Shown here piece by piece: positions 20,326 through 26,854 of a DNA stretch of 64,000 nt; positions within the stretch are counted from its first letter, which is position 1; the number at the start of each line of letters is the position of its first letter. The notes under the pieces were generated by a model. The model worked only from the letters and a program-made list of their open reading frames with translations, was not told where the DNA came from and searched no databases. The stretch is from Streptomyces sp. HSG2 (lineage in GTDB: Bacteria; Actinomycetota; Actinomycetes; Streptomycetales; Streptomycetaceae). Both the position numbers and the translations under genes were made by a program. The stretch spans positions 2,852,001 to 2,916,000 of the forward strand of contig NZ_CP066801.1 of the NCBI RefSeq assembly GCF_016598575.1, given 5' to 3'.

Positions 20326-21060
20326 TCAGCGTCCGAGCGCCGCCAGTTCCCTCGCCGCCTCCGTCAGATCCTTGGCGGTGTCGATGGCTCGCCAGTAGGA
20401 GCCCTGAGGGATCGGGAAGCCGGCGAGCCGCCGCTTGCGCGCCAGTCGGGGGAAGGTCGAGCGCTCGTGGTCCCCGCGCTCCGGGAGAGTCCCGGCGAAC
20501 TCGGCGGAGAACACGTAGACGCCGGCGTTGATCTCGAAGGTCGAGGGCGGTGCCTCGATGAAGTCCGTGATCTGCCCGAAGCCGTCGGTCTGCACGGCAC
20601 CCCACGGCAGCCGCGGGCGCGCCAGCGCCAGCGTCGCGACGGCGTCCCGCTCGGCGTGGAAGTCGGCCATGTCCCGCAGGGAGAACCTGGTCCAGATGTC
20701 CCCGTTCGTGGCGTACCAGGGCTGGTCCGGGTGGGGCAGGTGGGCGGCGGCGTACTTCAGACCCCCGCCTCGGCCCAGCGGCTCACTCTCCACGACGGTG
20801 GTCACCGACACCGGCAACTCGGAGTCGGCCAGCCACTTCTGCAGGACCTCGGCGAGATGTCCGCAGGAGACCACCACGTCGGTGACGCCCTCCTCGGCGA
20901 GCCAGGAGAGTTGGTGTCCGATGATCGGCGTCCCCGTGCCGGGGATCTCGACCATCGGCTTCGGCCGGTCGTCGGTGTAAGGACGCAGTCGGGACCCTTG
21001 TCCTCCGGCCAGGACGACGGCCTGCACGGGACGGCGGGACACGGTGCTCGGATCGGTCAT
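20326..21060 (-). CDS. Sugar-nucleotide nucleotidyltransferase
   Basis: A 244-residue NTP_transferase-fold enzyme that would activate a sugar-1-phosphate with an NTP. The signature VVLAGGQGSRLRPYTDDRPKPM is split here as VVLAGGQGSRLRPYTDDRPK at residues 14-33; KPMVEIPG, the metal-site Asp in YATNGDI, and the product-side FEINAGVYVFS follow. It is shorter than GlmU or RmlA and lacks a left-handed beta helix, so it resembles mannose-1-phosphate guanylyltransferase-like single-domain enzymes. The nucleotide and sugar are not determinable. ATG 21060 begins just before the conserved domain. Confidence 0.88.
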   Translation of the reverse strand: MTDPSTVSRRPVQAVVLAGGQGSRLRPYTDDRPKPMVEIPGTGTPIIGHQLSWLAEEGVTDVVVSCGHLAEVLQKWLADSELPVSVTTVVESEPLGRGGGLKYAAAHLPHPDQPWYATNGDIWTRFSLRDMADFHAERDAVATLALARPRLPWGAVQTDGFGQITDFIEAPPSTFEINAGVYVFSAEFAGTLPERGDHERSTFPRLARKRRLAGFPIPQGSYWRAIDTAKDLTEAARELAALGR

Positions 21061-21194
21061 GGGCGCACTGTACGTGGGTGGCGCGATGAAGCCGGTCACC
21101 CCCGCCCGCCCGAGCCTCCAGCGAGAGTGGGACGCGCTTCCAGGCGTCCCGGGTCCGGGCGGGCTCCGCGTGACGCGACGTGCCCGTTGCCGAT

Positions 21195-21240
21195 CCTCGG
21201 CCGGTCCTCGGCAGATCGGGCTGCCGAGGACCGGCCGAGG
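21195..21240 (-). terminator. Perfect 20-bp hairpin terminator
   Basis: Arms 21195-21214 and 21221-21240 are exact complements with a 6-base loop (ATCGGG). It lies 4 bases behind the stop codon of the disrupted gene on the minus strand, so it was that gene's terminator. It may also insulate the nucleotidyltransferase promoter. Confidence 0.85.
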
Positions 21241-21472
21241 GTGGTCAGACCGTGCAGACGGCGTACGCCAGGAGCGTGCCGTTGGCGATCTGTCCGGGGA
21301 GTGTGGTGGCTGTGACGGTCCATCGGTTGTCGAGGAGGAGGTCACGCCGGTCCGCGCTGACTTGGACGTTCTCCGAACTGGTCACCAGTTCTCCTTCGAG
21401 GATGCCCCGGTCTTCAGGCCGGGGAGGAATCGAAGCCCCCGCGTAGCGGGGCACGGAATAGAGCAATCGCCG

Positions 21473-21631
21473 TCAGAGCGATTGGTTGTCTCCACCCACC
21501 GGGCCGAGGGCGGCCTCAAGTAGGTGGACGATCTCGGAGTTGAGGGACCGTCGGTCGGTCCGGGCCTTCTCGACGAGGCGTTCATGCAGGTCAGCGGGCA
21601 GGCGGAGAGAGATCCGCTTCTCAGGTTCCAT
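21473..21631 (-). CDS. Arc-type ribbon-helix-helix protein in the TnpB element
   Basis: A 52-residue protein. KRISLRLPADLHERLVEKA gives the DNA-contacting beta strand and first helix of the Arc/MetJ fold, and RSLNSEIVHLLEAAL gives the second helix. The predicted product ends in GPVGGDNQSL. The ATG at 21631 lies 14 bases from the tnpB ATG on the other strand, so the short shared spacer should contain both promoters, and the protein is well placed to repress itself and tnpB. No toxin gene accompanies it. It sits inside the mapped element ends and therefore travels with the element. Confidence 0.75.
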   Translation of the reverse strand: MEPEKRISLRLPADLHERLVEKARTDRRSLNSEIVHLLEAALGPVGGDNQSL

Positions 21632-21645
21632 GCTACGATCATGTC

Positions 21646-22890
21646 ATGACGACGCCAGGGACGCAGCAGAGGGATGCCGGGCATGCCCGGTACACCTTCC
21701 GGCTTCGTGTGTCGTCGACCGCCCGCGCGGGCCTGACGGCCGAGTGGGCGCGCTGCCGCTGGGTGTGGAACGAGTGCGTGGCCGTGTCCCGCAAGGTCCA
21801 CGCCGCGAACCGGGACGCGGCCGAGAAGACGACGGGCGGTCCGGCCCAGCTGGACAAGATGCTGACCGAGGCCCGCACCACGATGTCGTGGCTGCGTGAG
21901 GGTGCCTCGGTGCCGCAGCAGCAGACCATCCGCGATTTCGCCAAGTCCCGCGCCAAGGCCATGAAGGACATCAAGGCCGGGCTGCCGATGCGGCAGCGTG
22001 CCGGGATGCCCCGCATCAAGCGGAAGCGGGACGCGCTGCCCACGCTGAACTACACCACCCGGGGCTTCCGGCTGAGGGACGGCCGCCCGCACCTCGCGGG
22101 CGGCATCGTCTTGACGGTCGTCTGGTCCCGCGATCTCCCGGCCGCACCCACCTCGGTGCGTGTCTACCAGGACTCCTTGGGGCACTGGTACGCGTCGTTC
22201 GTCGTCGCGACCCAGGTGCGGCCGCTCCCGGCAACGGGCCGGGTGCTCGGCGTGGACTGGGGCGTCGGGGAGACCGCCACCACCACGTCCGAGGCCCACG
22301 ACCTCCCCCACGCCGAACACGGCGAGAAAGCCGCGCGGCGCCTCGCCCACTACCAGCGGATGACGGCCCGCCGCCGCCCCGCGCGCGGGCAGGCGGCCTC
22401 CAACGGCTACCGGCAGGCGCGGCGGCAGACCGTGAAGGTGCACAAGAAGGTGGCCCGGCAACGCCAGGACACCGCCCGTAAGTGGGCCAAGTCCGTGGTC
22501 CGCGACCACGACGCGATCGCCGTCGAGGACTTCCGCCCGAAGTTCCTCGCCGAGACCACCGTGGCCCGCAAAGCCGCCGACGCGGCGATCGGCGTCACCA
22601 AGACGGCCCTGATCGAGATGGGCCGCAAACACGCACGGGACATCCATCTCGTGCATCCCGCACACACCACGATGGACTGCGCGGCGTGCGGAGCGAGAAC
22701 CAAGCACGCACTTCCTCTTTCCGAACGTACCTACACCTGCACCGCGTGCGCAGTCGTCTCGCCTCGGGACAAGAACTCCGCCCGCGTGATGCTCGTCCGG
22801 GCTGGTCTCAACCCGGCTGGTGTCGATCGTGTAAGAGCCGGCGGACCGCTGGTCCCCAGCCAACGTGAGCCAGGAATCCCCGTCCTTTAG
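21646..22890 (+). CDS. tnpB: RNA-guided endonuclease TnpB
   Basis: A 414-residue IS605-family TnpB, the ancestor type of Cas12 nucleases. The RuvC residues are intact: Asp204 in LGVDWGVGET, Glu294 in IAVEDF and Asp375 in PRDKNSA. The zinc ribbon is Cys345/Cys348 and Cys365/Cys368. TACGAT at 21634-21639 lies 6 bases before the ATG, which suggests a leaderless mRNA. TnpB would use an RNA from the element's right end to cut empty target sites and promote element retention. With all catalytic residues present it is probably active. Confidence 0.9.
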   Translation: MTTPGTQQRDAGHARYTFRLRVSSTARAGLTAEWARCRWVWNECVAVSRKVHAANRDAAEKTTGGPAQLDKMLTEARTTMSWLREGASVPQQQTIRDFAKSRAKAMKDIKAGLPMRQRAGMPRIKRKRDALPTLNYTTRGFRLRDGRPHLAGGIVLTVVWSRDLPAAPTSVRVYQDSLGHWYASFVVATQVRPLPATGRVLGVDWGVGETATTTSEAHDLPHAEHGEKAARRLAHYQRMTARRRPARGQAASNGYRQARRQTVKVHKKVARQRQDTARKWAKSVVRDHDAIAVEDFRPKFLAETTVARKAADAAIGVTKTALIEMGRKHARDIHLVHPAHTTMDCAACGARTKHALPLSERTYTCTACAVVSPRDKNSARVMLVRAGLNPAGVDRVRAGGPLVPSQREPGIPVL

Positions 22891-22906
22891 GGCGGGGAGG
22901 ATGTCA
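22770..22906 (+). ncRNA. Predicted omega RNA (reRNA) at the TnpB element right end
   Basis: TnpB guide RNAs overlap the 3' end of tnpB and finish at the element end. Here the terminal hairpin CCCCGTCC-TTTA-GGGCGGGG (about 22878-22898) followed by AGGATGTCA marks the scaffold end. The guide would be the flanking host sequence beginning AAGTAGCCGCC. The 5' boundary is a guess. Confidence 0.45.
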
Positions 22907-23351
22907 AGTAGCCGCCGCTCAGTCGTCCCGGCGGGGCAGTCGGCCGTGGCGGTGGCGAAGTCGCCGTTCTCCGGCACCTCGATCTCCGTTCCCGGTACCT
23001 GCTGGTCAGGAGTACGGAGCAGGCCAGGGTCATGCCACCGGTCACGCCCCAGAGGCGCCTGCGGCGCACTCGAGCCACCGTGGCCGGCTTGGATCTATCG
23101 CTCATGGAGTGTCCTCGCTCAGGGGAAGGCGCCCCGTAGGAGGGGGCGCTCTCCCACCGTCACCAAGTGCGTTCGAGCGCGCACGCCCAGCCGGCCCGAT
23201 GGAGGCGTGCGGCCATTCGGAGATCTGCCGAGTGTCACTCGTCCGCGATACGGACCGCTCGTCCTGTCCCTCCCGCTTCCCCCGTCACGAGGACGACGGT
23301 CCACGCGTGGCCGTGGGCGTGGCACGCGTGGACCGTCGCCGGTGAGCGCCC

Positions 23352-23816
23352 TCAGTGGTGCGCGGCCAGCACGCCGGCGGCGAAGGCGGTGTCGCAGACC
23401 GGGCGGGCGTAGGACTGCGCGCGCTTCGGGCCGTAGACCCGAACCGCCGCGCGACCCAGGGTGCGTGCGATGGAGGCGCAGTGTCGTGCCAACGACGGGC
23501 GCTCGTCGACCGCCCGCTGGAGGTGGGTCAGCGCGGTGCCCGGGTCCTCCTCTCGCAGCTCGGTCAGCAACCGGTCGCGCAGCGCCTCGTGGGGGGCGAG
23601 GGGCTTGGCCCGCGAGGAGGTCGTCGACGCCGCGGCCTCGGAGGCGGCCAGCACGGAATGGGACTGCGCCCCGGACCAGTCGACCCGGGTGACCGCGAGC
23701 GTCCCGGAAAGCACCAGGACCACGGGCAGGACCAGGGCGAGGGATCGGCCGATCCCTCGGGCGGGACCCCGGCCCCGACGCTTTCGAAGGGTGGTGGAGT
23801 GGTTCACGGAGTGCAT
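23352..23816 (-). CDS. Small membrane-anchored or secreted protein, unknown
   Basis: About 154 residues: a basic N-terminus (KRRGRGPARG), one hydrophobic helix SLALVLPVVLVLSGTLAV acting as signal or anchor, then a helical outer domain with ALRDRLLTELREEDPG and two cysteines (in LARHCASIA and RPVCDTAFAAG) that could form a disulfide. Similar small proteins occur next to msiK in Streptomyces as far as I recall, but the function is unknown. The start is uncertain: GTG and ATG are adjacent at 23819/23816 without a good ribosome binding site. Confidence 0.6.
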   Translation of the reverse strand: MHSVNHSTTLRKRRGRGPARGIGRSLALVLPVVLVLSGTLAVTRVDWSGAQSHSVLAASEAAASTTSSRAKPLAPHEALRDRLLTELREEDPGTALTHLQRAVDERPSLARHCASIARTLGRAAVRVYGPKRAQSYARPVCDTAFAAGVLAAHH

Positions 23817-23958
23817 CACGCGAGCGAGCGTAGCGGCAGGTGACGGCGCGGCGACATTTGGTCACCGGTTCGAGGGACGGGAGAGGCCCGTTCCTCGAAC
23901 CGAAGTTGACGCACAGCACTCGAAACGTCCGGTACGGCAGGGTGATCACGGACGGCGC

Positions 23959-23988
23959 GGGGGCTCCACCGCGTGCCGTGGAGCCCCC
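23959..23988 (-). terminator. Hairpin terminator of msiK
   Basis: GGGGGCTCCAC and GTGGAGCCCCC form an 11-bp stem with an 8-base loop, 22 bases behind the msiK stop on the minus strand. Confidence 0.7.
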
Positions 23989-24010
23989 TCGTCGTCAACG
24001 CGAGTGAGAT

Positions 24011-25141
24011 TCAGCCGTCCAGGCGCTCTCCGGTTGACGTGGAGAAGACGTGGGTCTCGCCGGGCTGTGGCACGACCCGTACGGTCGCGCCCTTCTCCGG
24101 GACCGCGCGGCTGTTGACCCGGACCACCAGGTCCCTCGCCGCGCCCGCCACATCCGCGGTGCCGTAGACGTAGCCGTCGGCGCCGGTCTCCTCGACGACG
24201 TTCACCAGTACGGCCAGACCGGGGCCGGAGTCGTCGGCGCCGTCGGGCGGGGAGCCGCCGTCGGCCCGCCCCACCACGTCGAAGTGCTCCGGCCGGACGC
24301 CGACGGTCACCGTGCGCTCGCCCCGGTCGGCGGCGGCTCGCAGCGCCTCCCGATCGACCGGTACGACGCTGTCGCCGAATCGCACGCCGCCGTCGGTGAG
24401 GGGAGCCTCGATCAGGTTCATCGCCGGGGACCCGATGAACCCGGCGACGAAGAGGTTGGCGGGCCGGTCGTAGAGGTTCCGAGGGGTGTCGATCTGCTGC
24501 AGCAGACCGTCCTTCAGCACGGCGACCCGGTCGCCCATCGTCATGGCCTCGACCTGATCGTGCGTCACGTACACGGTGGTGATGCCGAGACGCCGCTGAA
24601 GCGAGGCGATCTGGGTGCGGGTGGAGACGCGCAGCTTGGCGTCGAGGTTGGACAGCGGCTCGTCCATCAGGAACACCCTCGGCTCGCGGACGATGGCGCG
24701 GCCCATGGCGACCCGCTGTCGCTGACCGCCGGAGAGCGCTTTCGGCTTGCGGTCGAGGTAGTCCGTCAGGTCGAGGATGCGGGCGGCCTCCTCGACCTTC
24801 TCCCGGATCACGCGCTTGTTCACTCCCGCGATCTTGAGCGCGAACCCCATGTTGTCGGCGACCGTCATGTGCGGGTAGAGCGCGTAGTTCTGGAACACCA
24901 TGGCGATGTCCCGGTCCTTGGGCGGGAGGTGGGTGACATCGCGGTCGCCGATGCGGATGGAGCCGGAATTCACGTCCTCCAGTCCCGCGAGCATCCGGAG
25001 CGAGGTGGACTTGCCGCACCCGGACGGGCCGACCAGGACGAGGAACTCGCCGTCGGCTATCTCGATGTCGAGCGCGTCGACGGCGGGCTTGTCGGCGCCC
25101 GGGTATATCCGGGTCGCCTGGTCGAACGAGACTGTGGCCAT
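24011..25141 (-). CDS. msiK: ABC transporter ATPase MsiK (multiple sugar import)
   Basis: Shared ATPase that energises several carbohydrate ABC importers in Streptomyces (cellobiose, chitobiose, maltose and others). The 376-residue protein has Walker A GPSGCGKST (38-46), Q-loop, signature LSGGQRQRVAMGRA, Walker B VFLMDEPLSNLD and the switch His in VYVTHDQVEAM. The C-terminal TOBE/regulatory domain includes VGVRPEHFDV, as in MalK/UgpC. It is encoded alone, without permease genes, which is characteristic of MsiK. The start ATG is preceded by AAGGGGG. Confidence 0.94.
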   Translation of the reverse strand: MATVSFDQATRIYPGADKPAVDALDIEIADGEFLVLVGPSGCGKSTSLRMLAGLEDVNSGSIRIGDRDVTHLPPKDRDIAMVFQNYALYPHMTVADNMGFALKIAGVNKRVIREKVEEAARILDLTDYLDRKPKALSGGQRQRVAMGRAIVREPRVFLMDEPLSNLDAKLRVSTRTQIASLQRRLGITTVYVTHDQVEAMTMGDRVAVLKDGLLQQIDTPRNLYDRPANLFVAGFIGSPAMNLIEAPLTDGGVRFGDSVVPVDREALRAAADRGERTVTVGVRPEHFDVVGRADGGSPPDGADDSGPGLAVLVNVVEETGADGYVYGTADVAGAARDLVVRVNSRAVPEKGATVRVVPQPGETHVFSTSTGERLDG

Positions 25142-25433
25142 GGTGAAGGGCCCCCTTCTACCGGCAGGAACGTGCCGGACGATCCGTTGTAGGAAGGTGG
25201 TGGCACGGCGACGGGCTCGGCCGTGTCGTGCGGTTCTGTCGTGGTGTGGTCCATATGGGTGACCTGCCAGGACGTTACCCGGGGTCCCCCCGGGTTGTCA
25301 GCAGCCGAGGGAAGGGGAACTTCGGCGGAACCCCTATGCTCGCCCCAGCGCCCCGGGCTCCCTCCCCCGGAGAGCGGGGCACTGTGTAGAGTGGGCCGGG
25401 TCTCTGCGCGCGTATGTCGGGTTTCCGCGCGAT

Positions 25434-25507
25434 GCCTCCTTAGCTCAGCTGGTCAGAGCGCCGCTCTTGTAAAGCGAAGGTCGTCGGTTCGAATCCGACA
25501 GGGGGCT
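25434..25507 (+). tRNA. tRNA-Thr (anticodon UGU)
   Basis: A cloverleaf of 74 nt: acceptor GCCTCCT/AGGGGGC, D arm with AGCTCAGCTGGTCAGAGC, anticodon loop CTTGTAA with anticodon TGT at 25468-25470, T arm GTCGG-TTCGAAT-CCGAC, and discriminator T. The CCA end is not encoded. UGU reads ACA and ACG-type threonine codons, which are rare in this genome. Confidence 0.95.
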
Positions 25508-25512
25508 CCCGG

Positions 25513-25550
25513 GTCGACGCCCTCGCCATCTCGGTCGCGGGGGCGTCGAC
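25513..25550 (+). terminator. Hairpin terminator of tRNA-Thr
   Basis: GTCGACGCCC and GGGCGTCGAC form a 10-bp stem followed by GTCTTTC, directly behind the tRNA gene. Confidence 0.7.
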
Positions 25551-25798
25551 GTCTTTCACGCCGCCCCCGGTTCCGGGCGCCGGTGGAGAGCGAGTCTCCC
25601 GCCGGGGTGCGCGCGCCGCCACCCTCGCCGCGGCCGTTCCCGTAGGGCGATCGGAGGACCCGCTGTCCACCGGTCGTGTGGGCCGATCGGGGGACCCCGG
25701 CAAGCCGCCGGCTTTGACAGTTTCACGGTGACCGAGCGGGCCGCGGAAGGGCGTCGCGCGGTCCTCGCCGAACCGCCCACAGTCAGGAGGACGCGGAG

Positions 25799-25984
25799 AT
25801 GCTCAAGAACATCGAGAACCAGTGGATCGACACCGTCGAGGAGGAGCTGGACGAGTCGGACTCCGGGTACGTCCGGCAGGCCGGGATCCCGGTATCCGGC
25901 ACGTTCACCATAGGGGACAACTTCATCGGGTTCGCCGTGGTCACCACGGGCACCGTCAACCTCGTCGGGGGCGGTCTGCGCTGA
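25799..25984 (+). CDS. Small peptide A of a three-peptide paralogous set
   Basis: A 61-residue peptide of unknown function. The N-terminal half is acidic (QWIDTVEEELDESDSGYVRQ) and the C-terminal half is uncharged apart from a single Asp and the last Arg, beta-prone and rich in Val, Gly and Thr (IPVSGTFTIGDN, then VNLVGGGLR). No Cys. About half of its positions are shared with peptide B, and it shares the ELxExxxG[YF][VL] and PVS[AG]TF motifs with peptide C. A strong AGGAGG lies 8 bases upstream of the ATG. The leader/core split resembles precursors of ribosomally made peptides, but no processing enzyme lies nearby. Confidence 0.75.
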   Translation: MLKNIENQWIDTVEEELDESDSGYVRQAGIPVSGTFTIGDNFIGFAVVTTGTVNLVGGGLR

Positions 25985-26000
25985 GAGGGGCGGGCGCTCG

Positions 26001-26020
26001 CCCGCGGCTTCGGCCGCGGG
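26001..26020 (+). terminator. TTCG-loop hairpin after peptide A
   Basis: CCCGCGGC-TTCG-GCCGCGGG is a perfect 8-bp stem with a stable tetraloop, 17 bases behind the peptide A stop. A degenerate copy (CCGGCGGCTTCGGCGGCGGG) follows peptide B. Confidence 0.6.
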
Positions 26021-26232
26021 TGTGCGTCGTGGAGGAGACCTCGATGTGCCGGGCCGTCCGGGAGGGCGGCTCGGCACACGCGTGAACCGGGGGAAGCGTC
26101 CTTCCGCCGGGCGGCGATCCGATCGGGGGAGTCGGCGGGAGGTCGCGGCCGCCTACGTTGGCGATGACAGGGCGGCCGAAGAGTGAGCCGCGCGGTGGTC
26201 GCCGAGCCACCGACGACCAGGAGGACTTGGAG

Positions 26233-26415
26233 ATGCCCATGAACACCAAGACCCAGTGGATGGACGACATCGAGGACGAACTCCACGAGTACACCGACGG
26301 ATACGTCCGCCGGGCGAACGCCCCCGTTTCCGCCACGTTCACCATCGGCGACAACATCGTGGGTGTCGTCGTGATCACGGGCAACGTCGGCATCGGAGGC
26401 GGCGGTTCGGGCTGA
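26233..26415 (+). CDS. Small peptide B of a three-peptide paralogous set
   Basis: A 60-residue paralogue of peptide A: acidic front (QWMDDIEDELHEYTDGYVRR), motif APVSATFTIGDN, then a Val/Gly-rich end finishing GIGGGGSG. It has no Cys, one Trp, and no signal peptide. The ATG at 26233 is chosen because AGGAGGAC stands at the same distance as in peptide A; a second ATG two codons on is possible. The unknown function is presumably shared with peptide A. The upstream spacer of about 250 bases contains no gene. Confidence 0.75.
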   Translation: MPMNTKTQWMDDIEDELHEYTDGYVRRANAPVSATFTIGDNIVGVVVITGNVGIGGGGSG

Positions 26416-26632
26416 GCGACTCGGTGCTCGCCCGGCGGCTTCGGCGGCGGGCGTCGTGGAGGACTCCCGGAGTGCCGGGCGCGTCGTCAGGCGGCCCGGC
26501 ACTTCCGTCTCGTCCGGGCTCGCCCGTCGGGGGAGGAGCGGTCGTCCCGTAGGACCACCGATCCGACGATGACGGGCAGGACACCCCAGGCGACTCTGGA
26601 AGCACGACGCACGACGAACGAGTTGAGGTGCC

Positions 26633-26821
26633 ATGGACGCCGAGACCGTGCTGGAGCGCACCGGCGACGCCGGTGGCGCGGAACTGAGCGAGAGTACGCC
26701 GGGCTTCCTGGCCCCGCCGTCGACGATTCCCGTGAGCGCGACCTTCGTCATGATGGTCGCCTGCTCTCCCGGCGGCCTGGCCTACATGGCGGTGTCGGTG
26801 TGCCTGGAGATCGCCGGCTGA
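26633..26821 (+). CDS. Small peptide C, cysteine-containing third member
   Basis: A 62-residue peptide. ELSESTPGFLAPPSTIPV in the middle matches the leader motif ELxExxxG[YF][VL] and the PVSATF core start of peptides A and B. The last third differs: VMMVACSPGGLAYMAVSVCLE is hydrophobic with two Cys 16 residues apart. It could form a disulfide or thioether ring or a short membrane helix. The start ATG follows GAGGTG closely. The function is unknown. It lies 33 bases before the stop of the convergent exporter gene. Confidence 0.7.
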   Translation: MDAETVLERTGDAGGAELSESTPGFLAPPSTIPVSATFVMMVACSPGGLAYMAVSVCLEIAG

Positions 26822-26854
26822 CGCCCACCACACCCGCGGACCCCGGCCGTGATG

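Larger units (their letters stand above)
21399..22906 (+). mobile_element. IS200/IS605-superfamily element, TnpB-only (IS1341-type)
   Basis: The boundaries come from joining the two halves of the interrupted gene: CCTTCG at 21393-21398 and AAGTAGCC at 22906 reconstitute the coding sequence without target duplication, as expected for this superfamily. One base (A) is ambiguous at each end. The left end holds hairpins CCCCGG/CCGGGG and CCCCGC/GCGGGG. The right end has CCCCGTCC/GGGCGGGG followed by AGGATGTCA, a typical right-end structure. The element encodes TnpB and a divergent Arc-like protein but no Y1 transposase, so it would need one in trans. Confidence 0.8.
21245..23105 (-). pseudogene. 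Secreted-protein gene broken by frameshifts and a TnpB element
   Basis: The 5' part starts at ATG 23105 behind GAGGA and encodes a basic, hydrophobic signal (VTGGMTLACSVLL). Near 23007 the coding sense moves to another frame (PDQQVPGTEIEVPENGDF, then ATADCPAGTT). Near 22922 it returns to the first frame (LSGGY). The element at 21399-22906 then interrupts it. Past the element the frame resumes as FEGELVTSSENVQ and DNRWTVTATTLPGQ, and ends in LLAYAVCTV. The CPAGTT...GGY...NRWTVTAT...YAVC pattern is that of a common Streptomyces secreted protein of unknown function. Two indels plus the insertion make it inactive. Confidence 0.75.
25722..26464 (+). repeat. Tandemly duplicated peptide-gene unit
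   Basis: The unit around the first peptide (about 25722-26036) recurs around the second (about 26157-26464). Shared parts are the upstream stretch ending CAGGAGGAC-N2-GGAGATG, the peptide coding sequence, and a downstream block with GCTCGCCC, a TTCG-loop hairpin and CGTCGTGGAGGA. The two copies have diverged considerably, so the duplication is old. Confidence 0.65.

Noticed and set aside
21399..21445. Left-end hairpin as the right end of a second, older TnpB element
   Set aside because: CCCCGGTC/GGCCGGGG plus GAGGA resembles a right end, but no further tnpB sequence lies to its left and the gene junction fits a single insertion.
21245..21466. Independent 73-residue gene on the minus strand
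   Set aside because: Its first 18 residues are encoded by the end of the TnpB element; the rest is the C-terminus of the disrupted secreted-protein gene.
25434..25507. Integration (att) site at tRNA-Thr
   Set aside because: No second copy of the tRNA 3' end and no integrase gene seen in the window.
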